Shown here: in pieces, positions 30,929 to 40,671 of the stretch | How the letters are laid out: each line of letters begins with the position of its first letter | Numbering within the stretch: position 1 is the first letter of the stretch | Assembly (NCBI GenBank): GCA_900320055.1 | Contig: ONQS01000010.1 | Span: 41,266-105,265 of the forward strand | Reading direction: 5' to 3' | Length of the DNA stretch: 64,000 nucleotides | From: an uncultured Prevotellaceae bacterium | GTDB lineage: Bacteria; Bacteroidota; Bacteroidia; Bacteroidales; Muribaculaceae | Position numbers and translations under genes: made by a program | Notes under the pieces: generated by a model | Told to the model about the DNA's origin: nothing | Database searches by the model: none | Seen by the model: the letters and a program-made list of their open reading frames with translations, nothing else

Positions 30929-32365
30929 ATGCCCAACAAGAGCAACAACATATCACGCATGGCGATGAAGGCAATGGGCCTCTTCGGCGGGGTTCAGGTG
31001 ATGGGCATCCTATGCTCTATCATCCGCACCAAACTCGTCGCCCTGTGGATAGGTCCTGTGGGCATCGGGCTGTTCGGCTTGTTCAACAACGCGCTCGAGA
31101 TGATCTCGACCGGCACCAATCTGGGCATCCGCTCCAGCAGTGTGCGTGACATCTCACAGGCCATGGACAACCGCGACACGGGTTTGGTGGCGCGCATGGT
31201 CACCGTCGTGCGCAAGTGGTCGCTGTGGCTGGGCTTGGCCGGAGCGTTGATCACACTCGCCCTGGCTCCGATGCTCAGCCAGATCACCTTTGGCGACTCG
31301 TTCCACATCTGGGGCTTTGTGGCCCTGAGTGTTGCTGTATTGCTGCAGGCACTCACCAATGGCGAGTATGCCATCCTGCAAGGCACGGCTCGTCTCAAAC
31401 GGCTGGCCAGCGTCACCCTGTGGGGCACCCTTGTCGGGCTGGCAGTGTCGATACCCTTGTTCTACTGGCTGCGTCAGGACAGTATCCTGCCGTCGATTAT
31501 CGCGTATGCGTTGGCACTGGCTGCATCTGCCTGGCTACTGCGCAACCGTGACTACCCAAGTGTTCAAGTCAGCCGACGCGAAACGGTTGACCTAGGCAAA
31601 GGCTTTGTCAGATTAGGCATATTCATGACCCTGGGCAATTTTGCGGGCATTCTGGCCAGTTACGCCTTCAATGCATGGCTCAACACCCATGCCGGCACCG
31701 AAGTCGTGGGCTACTATCAAGCCGGCTACACGCTTATCAACAAGTATACAGGTCTGATCCTTGCCGCCCTAGGGATGGAATACTACCCTCGCCTGTCGAA
31801 GGTGGCCGAAAGCCGCCTGCGCCTGCGCGCCTACGTCTCCCAAGAGATCAACGTCGCTATTGCTGTGATGGCACCCGTTGTGGCCCTATTCATCCTGCTG
31901 CGCCAACTGGTGGTCTGGATCCTGTACACACCAGAGTTTGACGTGATACTCACGTTTGTGTCGTGGGGCATGATCGGCACTATCCTGCGCACCCTGTCGT
32001 GGTGTCTGGCATTTACCATCCTGGCTAAGGGTGACGGCAAGACCTACCTGTGGACTGAAGTTGCAAGTGCCATCATCAACCTAGTGCTTAACATCGTGTT
32101 CTACCGCTGGTGGGGACTCACAGGGCTCGGCGTGGCCTTTCTCGTGTCCTATCTGCTCTATACGCTCATCGTGGCCGTGGTCTACTTCAGGATCTATCGG
32201 CTCCAGGTATCTCCCGCCAGTGTGTACAACCTAGTGTGGACACTCGCTATCGCAGCCGGAGTGATGGCCGCCATGGAGAGCGGAGTCACGCCTGTGGCCA
32301 TCGTGCTGACGCTGGTCAGCATAGCGGTAGCCACCAGGCAAGTATTAGCCATGTGGAGACGATAA
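30929..32365 (+). CDS. Wzx-type O-antigen/polysaccharide flippase
   Basis: A 478-residue membrane protein with about 12-14 helices of the MOP superfamily. The N-terminus has GGVQVMGILCSIIRTKLVALWIGP, typical of O-antigen translocases. FNAWLNTHAGTEVVGYYQAGYTL and YYPRLSKVAES mark the conserved middle. It would move undecaprenyl-linked repeat units across the inner membrane. It follows the FemAB-like gene by 8 nt. No Wzy polymerase is seen in the window, so the polysaccharide genes are scattered rather than in one cluster. Confidence 0.85.
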   Translation: MPNKSNNISRMAMKAMGLFGGVQVMGILCSIIRTKLVALWIGPVGIGLFGLFNNALEMISTGTNLGIRSSSVRDISQAMDNRDTGLVARMVTVVRKWSLWLGLAGALITLALAPMLSQITFGDSFHIWGFVALSVAVLLQALTNGEYAILQGTARLKRLASVTLWGTLVGLAVSIPLFYWLRQDSILPSIIAYALALAASAWLLRNRDYPSVQVSRRETVDLGKGFVRLGIFMTLGNFAGILASYAFNAWLNTHAGTEVVGYYQAGYTLINKYTGLILAALGMEYYPRLSKVAESRLRLRAYVSQEINVAIAVMAPVVALFILLRQLVVWILYTPEFDVILTFVSWGMIGTILRTLSWCLAFTILAKGDGKTYLWTEVASAIINLVLNIVFYRWWGLTGLGVAFLVSYLLYTLIVAVVYFRIYRLQVSPASVYNLVWTLAIAAGVMAAMESGVTPVAIVLTLVSIAVATRQVLAMWRR

Positions 32366-32456
32366 ACGCGGGATTTGTTGTGCTACCGAAAGCGGTAGTC
32401 CCATTCATGGTCAACGGTTAAATTTTAATAATTGAGGCGGTTTTTATTAACAATTA

Positions 32457-32489
32457 GTTGACCCATTCCAATTTTATTGCCTATCTTTG
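32457..32489 (+). promoter_or_regulatory. Promoter of greA
   Basis: GTTG at 32457-32460, a 21-bp spacer and TATCTTTG at 32482-32489. The leader of about 95 nt contains a 6-bp inverted repeat, ATCTCA and TGAGAT, near 32519-32543. Confidence 0.65.
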
Positions 32490-32591
32490 CAACGTTAAAA
32501 AGAATATTAACCGCGAGGGATCTCACCTGCATCAAGTTGAGATTCTTCTAATTTTTTGAATCTTAAAAATTTAAAAAACACAGTATTTAGC

Positions 32592-33062
32592 ATGGCTATT
32601 ACTTACATGACACAGGAAGGATACGACAAGAAGATGGCCGAACTGGCCCATCTCGAGAATGTCGAGCGCCCCGAGGTTGTCCGTGCCATTGTTGAAGCAC
32701 GCGACAAGGGCGACCTTTCGGAGAACGCTGAGTATGATGCTGCCAAGGAGCGTCAAGGCATGCTTGAGGCCAAAATAGCGGAACTCAAGACCCTCATCGC
32801 ATCAGCGCGCATCATTGATGAGAGTAAAATTTCGACCGACGAGGTACAACTGTTGACCAAGGTGACCATCCGTAACCTGAAGAACAAGGCCAAGGTAACC
32901 TATATGATCGTTACCGAGACCGAGGCTAACCTGCGTGAGGGCAAGATATCCATCTCCACCCCCATCGCCAAGGGTCTGCTGGGCCACAAGGTGGGCGACA
33001 CCGTCGAGGTACAGGCTCCTGCCGGTCTGATGAAGTTTGAGATCCTGAAGATCGAAGTCTAA
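32592..33062 (+). CDS. greA: Transcription elongation factor GreA
   Basis: GreA reactivates backtracked RNA polymerase by stimulating cleavage of the nascent RNA. The protein has 156 residues. The N-terminal coiled-coil hairpin carries the catalytic tip GDLSENAEYDAAKERQ with the acidic D-E pair, and the C-terminal FKBP-like domain ends SISTPIAKGLLGHKVGDTVEVQAP. Start chosen at the ATG 32592 (MAITYMTQEGYDKK); an upstream TTG at 32556 is not supported. The HIT-family gene follows 27 nt later and is likely cotranscribed. Confidence 0.93.
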   Translation: MAITYMTQEGYDKKMAELAHLENVERPEVVRAIVEARDKGDLSENAEYDAAKERQGMLEAKIAELKTLIASARIIDESKISTDEVQLLTKVTIRNLKNKAKVTYMIVTETEANLREGKISISTPIAKGLLGHKVGDTVEVQAPAGLMKFEILKIEV

Positions 33063-33089
33063 GAGTTATCCATTCATCATTATCACAGT

Positions 33090-33482
33090 ATGGCAACAAT
33101 TTTCAGCAAAATCGCCGCTGGCGAGATTCCCAGTTACAAGGTAGCCGAGGACGACCGCTACTATGCCTTCTTGGACATCAATCCTATGGCCAAGGGTCAC
33201 ACTCTGGTTATCCCCAAGCGCGAGGTGAACTACATGTTTGACCTCGAGGAGGAGGAGTATACCGGCCTGTGGGCATTTGCCCGCAAGGTGGCCATGGCGC
33301 TTGAGCAGGCCGTTCCCTGCAAGCGTATCGGTATCGGCGTGCTGGGTCTGGAAGTGCCCCATTGCCACATCCACCTCGTGCCCCTGCAGAGCGAGAAGGA
33401 CATGGCCTTTGGAGGTCCCAAGATGACCCTGCCAGCCGAGGAGATGCAGGCCATTGCCGCCGCCATCGCCGCAAAACTCTAA
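33090..33482 (+). CDS. HIT family nucleotide hydrolase
   Basis: A 130-residue HIT-domain protein. It begins with IFSKIAAGEIPSYKVAEDD and has the catalytic histidine triad in HCHIHLVP (His91, His93, His95). Such proteins hydrolyse adenosine 5'-phosphoramidate and related dinucleoside or nucleoside-monophosphate compounds in the cytoplasm; the physiological substrate is uncertain. It lies 27 nt after greA and ends at the terminator 33521-33585. Confidence 0.9.
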   Translation: MATIFSKIAAGEIPSYKVAEDDRYYAFLDINPMAKGHTLVIPKREVNYMFDLEEEEYTGLWAFARKVAMALEQAVPCKRIGIGVLGLEVPHCHIHLVPLQSEKDMAFGGPKMTLPAEEMQAIAAAIAAKL

Positions 33483-33520
33483 CAGTCGCATCGGCCTTGT
33501 TGCCGATACAGGACACCACA

Positions 33521-33585
33521 TCAAGGCGCCTGTTCCCAGTTGATATCAAGCCAGGGGACAAACGCCTTGATTGTCATTTTTTTTG
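33521..33585 (+). terminator. Terminator after the HIT gene
   Basis: A long hairpin pairs TCAAGGCG with CGCCTTGA, then, after a 2-nt mismatch, TGTTCCC with GGGGACA, around a 16-nt loop. It is followed by TTGTC and eight T. Confidence 0.8.
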
Positions 33586-33624
33586 AATATATATTGTAGA
33601 TTCTTCTACCTAAATTGCGGATGA

Positions 33625-33658
33625 TTTGGTGCCGTATCACGAAATAGCATTAACTTTG
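33625..33658 (+). promoter_or_regulatory. Promoter of the AraC-type regulator, almost no leader
   Basis: TTTG at 33625-33628, a 22-bp spacer and TAACTTTG at 33651-33658. Only 5 nt separate the -7 box from the ATG at 33664, so the mRNA should be leaderless or nearly so. Confidence 0.6.
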
Positions 33659-33663
33659 TGGGT

Positions 33664-34572
33664 ATGAACAAAGAGCAAGTTATTACCATCGACAGCATCG
33701 ACGCCTACAACAAGTTGCTCGGTGTGGAGACCCTGCATCCGCTGGTCACCGTCGTCGACGTCGACAAGAGCCCCGATTGGATCAACGGAGCCACCATGCG
33801 CTATGGCGTGTACGCCCTGTTCTTGAAACAAGGAGAGGGCTGCTCGGTGCGCTATGGACGTGAGAAGTATGACTATCAGGCTGGAACCATCGTGACATTT
33901 GCCCCAGGCCAGTCGGTGAAGGTCGAATGGAACCAAGACCTGCCCATGCCTCCGTCACGCGCCCTGCTGCTGCATCCCGATCTGGCCTACGGCACACCGC
34001 TGGGCAAGAAGATCGGGCAATATGCCTTCTTTGACTACAGTCAGCGCGAGGCCCTCCACCTATCGGATCGTGAGCGCGCCATCGTTACGGGCTTGCTCGA
34101 CCAGATCGAAGCCGAGATCGAGCATCCCGTCGATTATCATAGCCAGACGCTCATCACCGATGCCATCTCGATGCTACTGGACTACTGCATGCGCTACTAC
34201 GACCGCCAGTTTATCACACGTCACAAGGTGTGCAGTACCATCTTCACGGCCTTTGAAGAGCAAGTGCGCGAGTATTTCCGCGACGGTCATGCCGAACAGT
34301 CAGGCATCCCCACAGTAGCCTATTTTGCACAACGGGCACATCTGTCGACCAGTTACTTTGGCGACCTGATCAAAAAGGAGGCAGGCGTCACCGCCCAGAG
34401 TTACATCCAGGACATCCTCATCGGTCAATCCAAGCAACTGTTGCTGGAGGGCAGCCTCACAATCAACGAGATAGCCTATCAACTGGGGTTCCAATACCCG
34501 CAGCACTTCACACGCCTGTTTAAGAACAAGGTGGGCATCACCCCCAACCAGTACCGTCGCCAAGCCATTTGA
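33664..34572 (+). CDS. AraC family transcriptional regulator
   Basis: A 302-residue regulator. The N-terminal half is a cupin-like sensing domain (CSVRYGREKYDYQAGTIVTF). The C-terminal 100 residues form the double helix-turn-helix of AraC proteins: YFAQRAHLSTSYFGDLIKKE, then LTINEIAYQLGF and YPQHFTRLFKNKVGITPNQYR. The first helix-turn-helix and the signature are complete. The ligand is unknown. The GTG at 33658 lies inside the -7 box and is rejected as start; the ATG at 33664 is used. The 2H phosphoesterase gene follows 25 nt later on the same strand. Confidence 0.88.
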   Translation: MNKEQVITIDSIDAYNKLLGVETLHPLVTVVDVDKSPDWINGATMRYGVYALFLKQGEGCSVRYGREKYDYQAGTIVTFAPGQSVKVEWNQDLPMPPSRALLLHPDLAYGTPLGKKIGQYAFFDYSQREALHLSDRERAIVTGLLDQIEAEIEHPVDYHSQTLITDAISMLLDYCMRYYDRQFITRHKVCSTIFTAFEEQVREYFRDGHAEQSGIPTVAYFAQRAHLSTSYFGDLIKKEAGVTAQSYIQDILIGQSKQLLLEGSLTINEIAYQLGFQYPQHFTRLFKNKVGITPNQYRRQAI

Positions 34573-34597
34573 CCACGGGCATCTACCGATATCTATC

Positions 34598-35125
34598 ATG
34601 CAGAGTTACATCGAGATCAAAGTCCCCATCCGCTGGGAAGAGCCCTGGTTTGAGCAACTTAGGGAACTGCTCGACGGTGTCAACATCAGGTGGCAGCATG
34701 GCTACTACCACATCACAATGGCCTTTCTGGACGAGACGCCGCTAGGGGTGGACCTGCTCACGGGCCTTAGCCGCCTGCTGCTTCCAGCCGATGCACCAAC
34801 CATCACGTTTGACCGGCTCGACGCTTTTGCCACGGGCGGCGGACGTCGCCAGGTCATCTACCTCACGACCAGCCATACACCAGCCCACTTCCAAACCCTA
34901 GTGGACGACATCCGCCATCACTTCAAGGCCAGAGGCAGTGTCATTCAGTCCGACTTCCGCCTGCATGTGACGCTCGGCCGTGTGGATGACCGCCGCATGA
35001 ACGTGGCCAAGTTGAAGCAGGTCATCAACGACGTGGACCTGCCCGCAACCACCCTGACGCTCACTGGCGTAGAGTACCGCATCTTCCGCGGCAAGACGCT
35101 GAGTCAATGGAAACTGAAGGCTTGA
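34598..35125 (+). CDS. 2H phosphoesterase, 2'-5' RNA ligase-like
   Basis: A 175-residue protein with two H-x-T motifs, YHITMAF near residue 38 and LHVTLGR near residue 125, the hallmark of the 2H superfamily (ThpR/LigT). Members open 2',3'-cyclic phosphates or join RNA ends. The two-lobed layout and length fit ThpR. It lies 25 nt downstream of the AraC-type gene and may be cotranscribed. Its 3' end converges with the lipoprotein gene with only 15 nt between. Confidence 0.85.
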   Translation: MQSYIEIKVPIRWEEPWFEQLRELLDGVNIRWQHGYYHITMAFLDETPLGVDLLTGLSRLLLPADAPTITFDRLDAFATGGGRRQVIYLTTSHTPAHFQTLVDDIRHHFKARGSVIQSDFRLHVTLGRVDDRRMNVAKLKQVINDVDLPATTLTLTGVEYRIFRGKTLSQWKLKA

Positions 35126-35140
35126 TGCAGTAGCGACCGA

Positions 35141-35602
35141 TTACTTGTCACGCAATATGAGCGAGTAGTAGCGCGACTCGCCTTGAAACCTCTTGCCGCC
35201 CTCTGTATTGAGGTGCCATGCCTGCTCACTGTTCCATAATTCGGCCGGCACTTCGTTATTACCGCTCTTGATCGATTGGATGAAATCCCATAGCGGTAGG
35301 ATCCGCTCCTCGCGGTAGAGGCCGTCCCACTCGTCATGCACCCACAAGACCTGGTCGGGCGCCAACAAAGCGACCGAGATGCTGTCGTCCTCACTATAAC
35401 TGGCGACCACGCTATCACCCTCCAGAATGGAATAACCGCCGTAACTCGACACGAGTATCGCCTCGTACATGCTGACCGTAACGGTGTCGCTCTGCTTGTT
35501 AACGATCTTATAATCAACCGACGAAATGGGGTCACACGATACCAACCCAGTCACCAACACGGCAACCAGGGCCAGCCATAGCGATATCCTCAGGCTCTTC
35601 AT
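35141..35602 (-). CDS. Hypothetical lipoprotein
   Basis: A 153-residue protein with a clear lipoprotein signal (VLVTGLVSCDP). The mature part is acidic with beta-type stretches (YKIVNKQSDTVTVSMYEAI, YYSLILRD). I recognise no domain. It is probably anchored in the outer or inner membrane. It is the only minus-strand gene between two plus-strand groups, and its start codon faces the parE leader. Confidence 0.65.
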   Translation of the reverse strand: MKSLRISLWLALVAVLVTGLVSCDPISSVDYKIVNKQSDTVTVSMYEAILVSSYGGYSILEGDSVVASYSEDDSISVALLAPDQVLWVHDEWDGLYREERILPLWDFIQSIKSGNNEVPAELWNSEQAWHLNTEGGKRFQGESRYYSLILRDK

Positions 35603-35796
35603 ATATTATGCATGTTTGTATTGATCCATGTTATGCTATAATAACGGCCCATCGCTCAAAATCTTGCACAAATCCGCTAAAACTTCATTAGAGAAGAATC
35701 CGTTTTGTGCAGGAACGGACAGGCCCCGAGGCACAGTCAATCGTTAATAAACCTTATAGATGCGAAGTGGTGGCTGCCAGTTTGCGGGAAATTTTG

Positions 35797-35804
35797 TAAA
35801 TTTG
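35797..35804 (+). promoter_or_regulatory. -7 element of parE
   Basis: TAAATTTG lies 33 nt before the ATG at 35838. The -33 position lacks a good TTTG; one at 35781-35784 is too close. Confidence 0.5.
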
Positions 35805-35837
35805 CAGGTTAAAACACGGATTTTTTTTGAAAACAGA

Positions 35838-37832
35838 ATGTCACAAGACAAACAGAATCAGATAGAGGAGCCCGCCATGGAAGCGGGACAGGCTTCGGCC
35901 CCGCAGCAGGGAACCGACTTTGGCGGCTACGAGAAGTTGGTCACGCTATCGCCGCGAGAGCATATCCGCCAGCGCCCGGGCATGTACATCGGCAAACTGG
36001 GCGACGGCTCACAAAACGACGACGGCATCTATGTGCTCATCAAGGAGGTGATCGACAACAGCATCGATGAGTTCAACACGGGCTACGCCAAGCCGACCAT
36101 CGACATCGAGATGGCCAACGGCACAGTCACCATACGTGACTATGGCCGCGGCATTCCTCTGGACCAGGTCAAGGATGCGTCGAGCAAAATGAACACCGGA
36201 GCCAAGTATGACACGCAGACCTACAAGCGGTCGGTGGGTCTGAATGGCGTGGGCATCAAGGCTGTGAACGCATTGTCGACAGAGTTCTACATCCGCAGTG
36301 TGCGCGACGGCCAGTGCTCGTCGGTGCTCTATAACGAGGGCATCGCCAAGGAGGAGAGCGGCATCGTCGCCGCTGGCGAGGGCGAGGAAAACGGTACCCT
36401 GGTGCGCTTCACCCCCGACGGCAGCATCTTCAAGAACTACGAGTTCCGAGAAGAGATCATCGAGCAGATGATCAAGAACTACTCCTATCTGAACACAGGC
36501 CTGACGCTCGTCTTCAACGGCAAGAAGTATCACTCGCGCAACGGCTTGAGCGACCTGGTCAAGGAGAACATGACCAACGACCCGCTGTACCCGCTCATGC
36601 ACTTCACGGGCAACGACATCGAGGTGGTCATCACCCATGCGGCCCAGTTGGGCGAGGAGTTCTACTCGTTTGTCAACAGCCAGCACACGACCCAGGGCGG
36701 CACGCACCAGAGCGCCTTCCGAGAGGCGCTGTCCAGGACCATCAAGGAGTTCTATGGCAAGAACTTTGAGTATAGCGACATCCGCAACGGTATCGTCGCC
36801 GCCATCAGCATCAAGGTCGAGGAGCCCGTGTTCGAGTCGCAGACCAAGATCAAACTGGGCAGCAGCATCATGTGGAAGGATGGCCCCACCATCTACAAGT
36901 ATATCAACGACTTCATCAAGAAGGAACTGGACGACTATCTGCACAAGGCGCCCGAGACGGCCGAGGTGCTGCTCAAGAAGATTCAGGACAACGAACGCGA
37001 GCGCAAAGCCATTGCCGGCGTGAGCAAACAGGTGCGTGAAAACGTCAAGAAGGCCAACCTGCACAACGACAAACTGCGTGACTGCCGTGTGCACTTCAAC
37101 GACGCCCGCGCCCCCAAGGACAACGACCGCCGTGGCGACAGTTCGATCTTCATTACCGAGGGTCTGAGTGCGAGCGGCTCGATTACCAAGATACGCGACG
37201 TGGAGACCCAAGCAGTGTTCTCGCTGCGAGGCAAGCCGCTCAACACTTATGGCCTCGATCCCAAAAAGGTGATCACCAACGTAGAGTTTGCCCTGCTGCA
37301 GTCGGCCCTCAACATCGAGGACGGCATCGATGGCCTGCGCTACAACAAGGTCATTATCGCCACCGATGCCGATGTCGACGGCATGCACATCAGGCTGCTG
37401 TTGCTCACCTACTTCCTGCAATTCTGCCCTGAACTCATCAAGACCGGTCACCTCTACATCCTGCAGACGCCGCTGTTCCGCGTCCTCAACAAGAAAGAGG
37501 CCAAGCGCAAGAACCGTTCCACCAAGCGCGAAGCCAAGCAGCAGAAGGTCGAGACCTACTACTGCTACAGCGACGAGGAGCGCCTGGCCGCCCTCAACAA
37601 ACTGGGCGACGCAGCCGAGATCACGCGATTCAAAGGTCTGGGTGAGATCTCGCCCGACGAGTTCAAGGACTTTATCGGTCCTGATATGCGACTTGACCGC
37701 GTGCAGTTGCGCAAAGAGGATTCCGTGAAGCAGATGCTGGCCTTCTTTATGGGCAAGAACACCATGGAGCGTCAGAGTTTTATTATTGACAATCTAGTGA
37801 ATGAAGACGATGAAGACATCACCGTGCATTGA
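35838..37832 (+). CDS. parE: DNA topoisomerase IV subunit B (ParE/GyrB family)
   Basis: The 664-residue ATPase subunit of a type IIA topoisomerase. The GHKL ATP site is seen in [17 protein letters not shown] and [10 protein letters not shown], and [14 protein letters not shown] follows. The transducer domain contains the QTKIKLGSS block. The TOPRIM domain has EGLSASGSI and [14 protein letters not shown]. The C-terminus ends [13 protein letters not shown] and [16 protein letters not shown]. Its order with coaD and the S41 protease is what Bacteroidales show for parE rather than gyrB. Start chosen at the ATG 35838 (MSQDKQ); a frame from 35760 overlaps the -7 box. Confidence 0.88.
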   Translation: MSQDKQNQIEEPAMEAGQASAPQQGTDFGGYEKLVTLSPREHIRQRPGMYIGKLGDGSQNDDGIYVLIKEVIDNSIDEFNTGYAKPTIDIEMANGTVTIRDYGRGIPLDQVKDASSKMNTGAKYDTQTYKRSVGLNGVGIKAVNALSTEFYIRSVRDGQCSSVLYNEGIAKEESGIVAAGEGEENGTLVRFTPDGSIFKNYEFREEIIEQMIKNYSYLNTGLTLVFNGKKYHSRNGLSDLVKENMTNDPLYPLMHFTGNDIEVVITHAAQLGEEFYSFVNSQHTTQGGTHQSAFREALSRTIKEFYGKNFEYSDIRNGIVAAISIKVEEPVFESQTKIKLGSSIMWKDGPTIYKYINDFIKKELDDYLHKAPETAEVLLKKIQDNERERKAIAGVSKQVRENVKKANLHNDKLRDCRVHFNDARAPKDNDRRGDSSIFITEGLSASGSITKIRDVETQAVFSLRGKPLNTYGLDPKKVITNVEFALLQSALNIEDGIDGLRYNKVIIATDADVDGMHIRLLLLTYFLQFCPELIKTGHLYILQTPLFRVLNKKEAKRKNRSTKREAKQQKVETYYCYSDEERLAALNKLGDAAEITRFKGLGEISPDEFKDFIGPDMRLDRVQLRKEDSVKQMLAFFMGKNTMERQSFIIDNLVNEDDEDITVH

Positions 37833-38313
37833 TCAGCAGCAAGGACAGCGCGTGGCGCTGTTTCCCGGGTCGTTCGACCCGTTCACCTGTGGCCACGAGT
37901 CGATTGTGAAGCGAGCGTTGCCACTGTTCGACAAGTTTGTCATCGCTATCGGCGTGAATGCCGACAAGCGGTCGTTTATGACCATGGAGCAACGCAAGAG
38001 TTGGATTGAGAGCATCTTCAAGGACGATCCGCGCGTGCAGGTCATCACCTACACCGGCATGACCGTCGACGTGGCCCGCCAAGTGGGCGCGCAATACATC
38101 GTGCGCGGTGTGCGCCTGATACAGGACTTTGAGAACGAGAAGCACCTGGCAGAGGTGAACCGCGACCTGACAGGCATCGAGACCATCCTGCTCTACACCC
38201 TGCCCGAGTACAGCCACATCAGCAGCAGCATCGTGCGCGAACTGTTCCGCTATGGCCAGGACGTGAGTCCCTATCTGCCAGAGGGTGCCGACACGGCTCA
38301 ACTGCCCCACTGA
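37801..38313 (+). CDS. coaD: Phosphopantetheine adenylyltransferase CoaD
   Basis: CoaD adenylates 4'-phosphopantetheine in the penultimate step of coenzyme A synthesis. [16 protein letters not shown] holds the nucleotidyltransferase T/HxGH site, with YIVRGVR and [11 protein letters not shown] further on. With the ATG at 37801 the protein has 170 residues and overlaps parE by 32 nt. A GTG at 37852 would start it just before the conserved core (ALFPGSF) and avoid the overlap. The family usually begins 3-6 residues before FPG, so the true start is uncertain. It is cotranscribed with parE. Confidence 0.88.
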   Translation: MKTMKTSPCIDQQQGQRVALFPGSFDPFTCGHESIVKRALPLFDKFVIAIGVNADKRSFMTMEQRKSWIESIFKDDPRVQVITYTGMTVDVARQVGAQYIVRGVRLIQDFENEKHLAEVNRDLTGIETILLYTLPEYSHISSSIVRELFRYGQDVSPYLPEGADTAQLPH

Positions 38314-38397
38314 TTCCCATTCAACACCTATTAAGCAAAAGCATCACCTGCAGTTAGCATCACCAACTATCAACAATTGACTAACAACGACAACCAA

Positions 38398-40041
38398 ATG
38401 AACAAAACACTCCTAGCCATCGCCTTGTGCCTGGCAGTCTCCATCACCGCTATCGCACAGCGTTCCATGCCCCAGGCCATGCAGAAACTGCTCAATGCGG
38501 AATATGCCATCTCGAGCCTGTATGTGGACTCGGTCAACGAGGATAAACTCATCGAGGACGCCATCAAGGGTATGCTCGAGAATCTGGATCCCCACTCGTC
38601 CTATACCGACGCCAAGGAGACCAAGGAACTGGAAGAACCGCTCCAGGGCGAGTTCAGTGGCGTGGGCATCCAGTTCAATATGAACAAGGACACGCTCTAC
38701 GTGATCCAGACCGTGCCTGGCGGACCGAGCGAACGCGTGGGTGTGCTGGCAGGCGACCGCATCATCTATGTCAACGACACGACCATCGCCGGCGTGAAGA
38801 TGAAAAACAGTGACATCCAGAAACGCCTGCGCGGCAAGAAGGGTACCCAAGTCACCATCAAGGTGCAGCGACCCGGTGTGAAGGACCTGATCACCTTCCG
38901 CATTACCCGTGACAACATCCCCCTGCATAGCATCGACGCACAGTATATGCTCGACGACCACACCGGCTACCTGCGCATCTCACGCTTCGGGGCTAAGACC
39001 CACGAGGAGATGATCGACGCCCTCAAGCAACTCAAGAAACAAGGCATGACACAACTGGTGATGGACTTGAGCGACAATGGCGGCGGTTATCTGAACGCAG
39101 CCATCGACATGTGCAACGAGTTTTTGGATCGGGGTCAACTCATGGTCTATACCGAGGGACAGAACAGTCCGCGCAACGAAGCCCACGCCAACGGCTGGGG
39201 CGAATACAAGGATCTGCCCCTGGTGGTGATGGTCAACCAGTACTCGGCATCGGCTGCCGAGATTTTTGCTGGAGCCATGCAGGACTGGGACCGTGCCGTG
39301 ATTGTGGGACGCCGCACTTTTGGCAAGGGCTTGGTACAGAGGCCCTTTAAGTTTGAAGACGGCTCGATGATGCGCCTGACCGTGGCCCGCTATTACACGC
39401 CCAGCGGCCGCTGCATCCAGAAGCCCTATGACCGCGGCAACAAGAAGGCCTATGAGAAGGAACTGCTCGACCGCGCCAATGAGGGCGAGTACTACAGCCT
39501 GGACAGCATCCAGTTTAACGACTCGCTGCGCTACACCACGCGCCTGAACGGGCGCACCATCTATGGCGGTGGCGGTGTGATGCCCGACGTGTATGTCCCC
39601 ATCGACACCACCGAGTACTCCACCTACTATCGCGACATGACGGCCAAGGGCATCATCAACCAGTTTGCCATCCAGTATGTCGATAAGCACCGCAAGAGCA
39701 TCGCCAAGCAATACAAGACGGTCAAGGACTTTGACCGCGGCTTCACGGTGAGCGACGAGATGATGCGCGACTTCATCGCCATGGGCGAGAACGACAGCGT
39801 GAAATATGACGAGGAGAAATACCGCACCAGTGAGCGCTTGCTCAAGGACATCATCAAGGGACTCATCGCCCGCGACGTTTATGGCGACCAGAGTGCCTAT
39901 AGCGTCATCATCAACCACCGCAACCGCGATCTGAAAGCGGCTACCGAGGTCCTCAACGACCCCGAGCGCTACCGCCGCCTGATCACCGAGGGCAATCCCG
40001 AATACGAGCGTCTGGTCAAGCACAGCGCCACCAAGCAATAG
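38398..40041 (+). CDS. S41 family C-terminal processing peptidase
   Basis: A 547-residue secreted or periplasmic serine protease with a signal peptide (LCLAVSITAIAQ). It has a PDZ domain at about residues 85-165 (GIQFNMNKDTLYVIQTVPGG) and an S41 catalytic core. The Ser is in QYSASAAEIFAG (about 283-285) and the Lys in RRTFGKGLVQ. About 150 C-terminal residues are helical. CtpA-type enzymes trim C-termini of envelope proteins. An upstream TTG at 38377 is rejected in favour of the ATG 38398. It lies 84 nt after coaD in the conserved parE-coaD-ctp order. Confidence 0.9.
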   Translation: MNKTLLAIALCLAVSITAIAQRSMPQAMQKLLNAEYAISSLYVDSVNEDKLIEDAIKGMLENLDPHSSYTDAKETKELEEPLQGEFSGVGIQFNMNKDTLYVIQTVPGGPSERVGVLAGDRIIYVNDTTIAGVKMKNSDIQKRLRGKKGTQVTIKVQRPGVKDLITFRITRDNIPLHSIDAQYMLDDHTGYLRISRFGAKTHEEMIDALKQLKKQGMTQLVMDLSDNGGGYLNAAIDMCNEFLDRGQLMVYTEGQNSPRNEAHANGWGEYKDLPLVVMVNQYSASAAEIFAGAMQDWDRAVIVGRRTFGKGLVQRPFKFEDGSMMRLTVARYYTPSGRCIQKPYDRGNKKAYEKELLDRANEGEYYSLDSIQFNDSLRYTTRLNGRTIYGGGGVMPDVYVPIDTTEYSTYYRDMTAKGIINQFAIQYVDKHRKSIAKQYKTVKDFDRGFTVSDEMMRDFIAMGENDSVKYDEEKYRTSERLLKDIIKGLIARDVYGDQSAYSVIINHRNRDLKAATEVLNDPERYRRLITEGNPEYERLVKHSATKQ

Positions 40042-40072
40042 TTGATTAATCATCATTGAATGATTCCGCATC

Positions 40073-40489
40073 TTGATAAAGTCTTGGATTAAAATATTAT
40101 TTACGGCATGTTTTGTGGCACTCCTTTGGACTATCACACCAGAGGAGTTGCCCGCAAATGCCGCATCTGCTCGTGCTATCCAAGGTGAATACGAGGCCGA
40201 AGGAAGGCCCTTGCCCATTACCGATGAGTATGGCTTCCTGAGCAATGCGCCTGTACAGATTCCCGCACTGACGCCGACCCAGTCATCACGGCTTGTGTCT
40301 CCTGCCAAGTATCGCCTCTCATCGATGCGCACCAACATCCTCAGGCGTTGTTCCAACCGTCTGAGTGCCAACATTTACACACCAATTGCCGCCACAGGGC
40401 GTCTCGTTATTGAACGCATAAGCGCCCCCTTGCGGCACACGCGAGCAGTTCACTTCTATGTTTTTGAACTTTGCCGATTATTGTGTTAG
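40073..40489 (+). CDS. Small secreted protein, unknown
   Basis: A 138-residue product if translation starts at the TTG 40073; no ATG is in frame near the signal peptide. The N-terminus (IKILFTACFVALLWTITPEE) is a signal or anchor sequence. The rest is basic and ends HFYVFELCRLLC, a pattern seen in other small Bacteroidales proteins, but I know no function. It follows the S41 protease gene by 31 nt. The TTG start and short length keep confidence moderate. Confidence 0.5.
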   Translation: MIKSWIKILFTACFVALLWTITPEELPANAASARAIQGEYEAEGRPLPITDEYGFLSNAPVQIPALTPTQSSRLVSPAKYRLSSMRTNILRRCSNRLSANIYTPIAATGRLVIERISAPLRHTRAVHFYVFELCRLLC

Positions 40490-40507
40490 CCCTCTATGAT
40501 TAGAGGG
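40490..40507 (+). terminator. Possible terminator
   Basis: CCCTCT pairs with AGAGGG around ATGATT directly after the stop codon. The T-rich tract comes only 20 nt later, so it is weak. Confidence 0.4.
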
Positions 40508-40671
40508 AAGGTTTTCCGATTTCCTCATTTATTTATTTATTTACCTGCCGCCGATTGACGGCAGGAGCGTCTGTCTTGTGGTCGCTTGTCAAAAGCACCT
40601 GCAGTGCTAGACTCATTCACTATATTAACACAATACTCTTTTCACTACTTGTTTTATATACAACGAACATT

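Noticed and set aside
36009-37451. A 480-codon minus-strand frame opposite parE
   Set aside because: It is an antisense shadow caused by the G+C-rich codon use of parE; there is no start context or domain.
40544-40565. Hairpin CCTGCCG/CGGCAGG, considered as a terminator
   Set aside because: No T run follows, and a better-placed hairpin is found right after the stop codon at 40490-40507.
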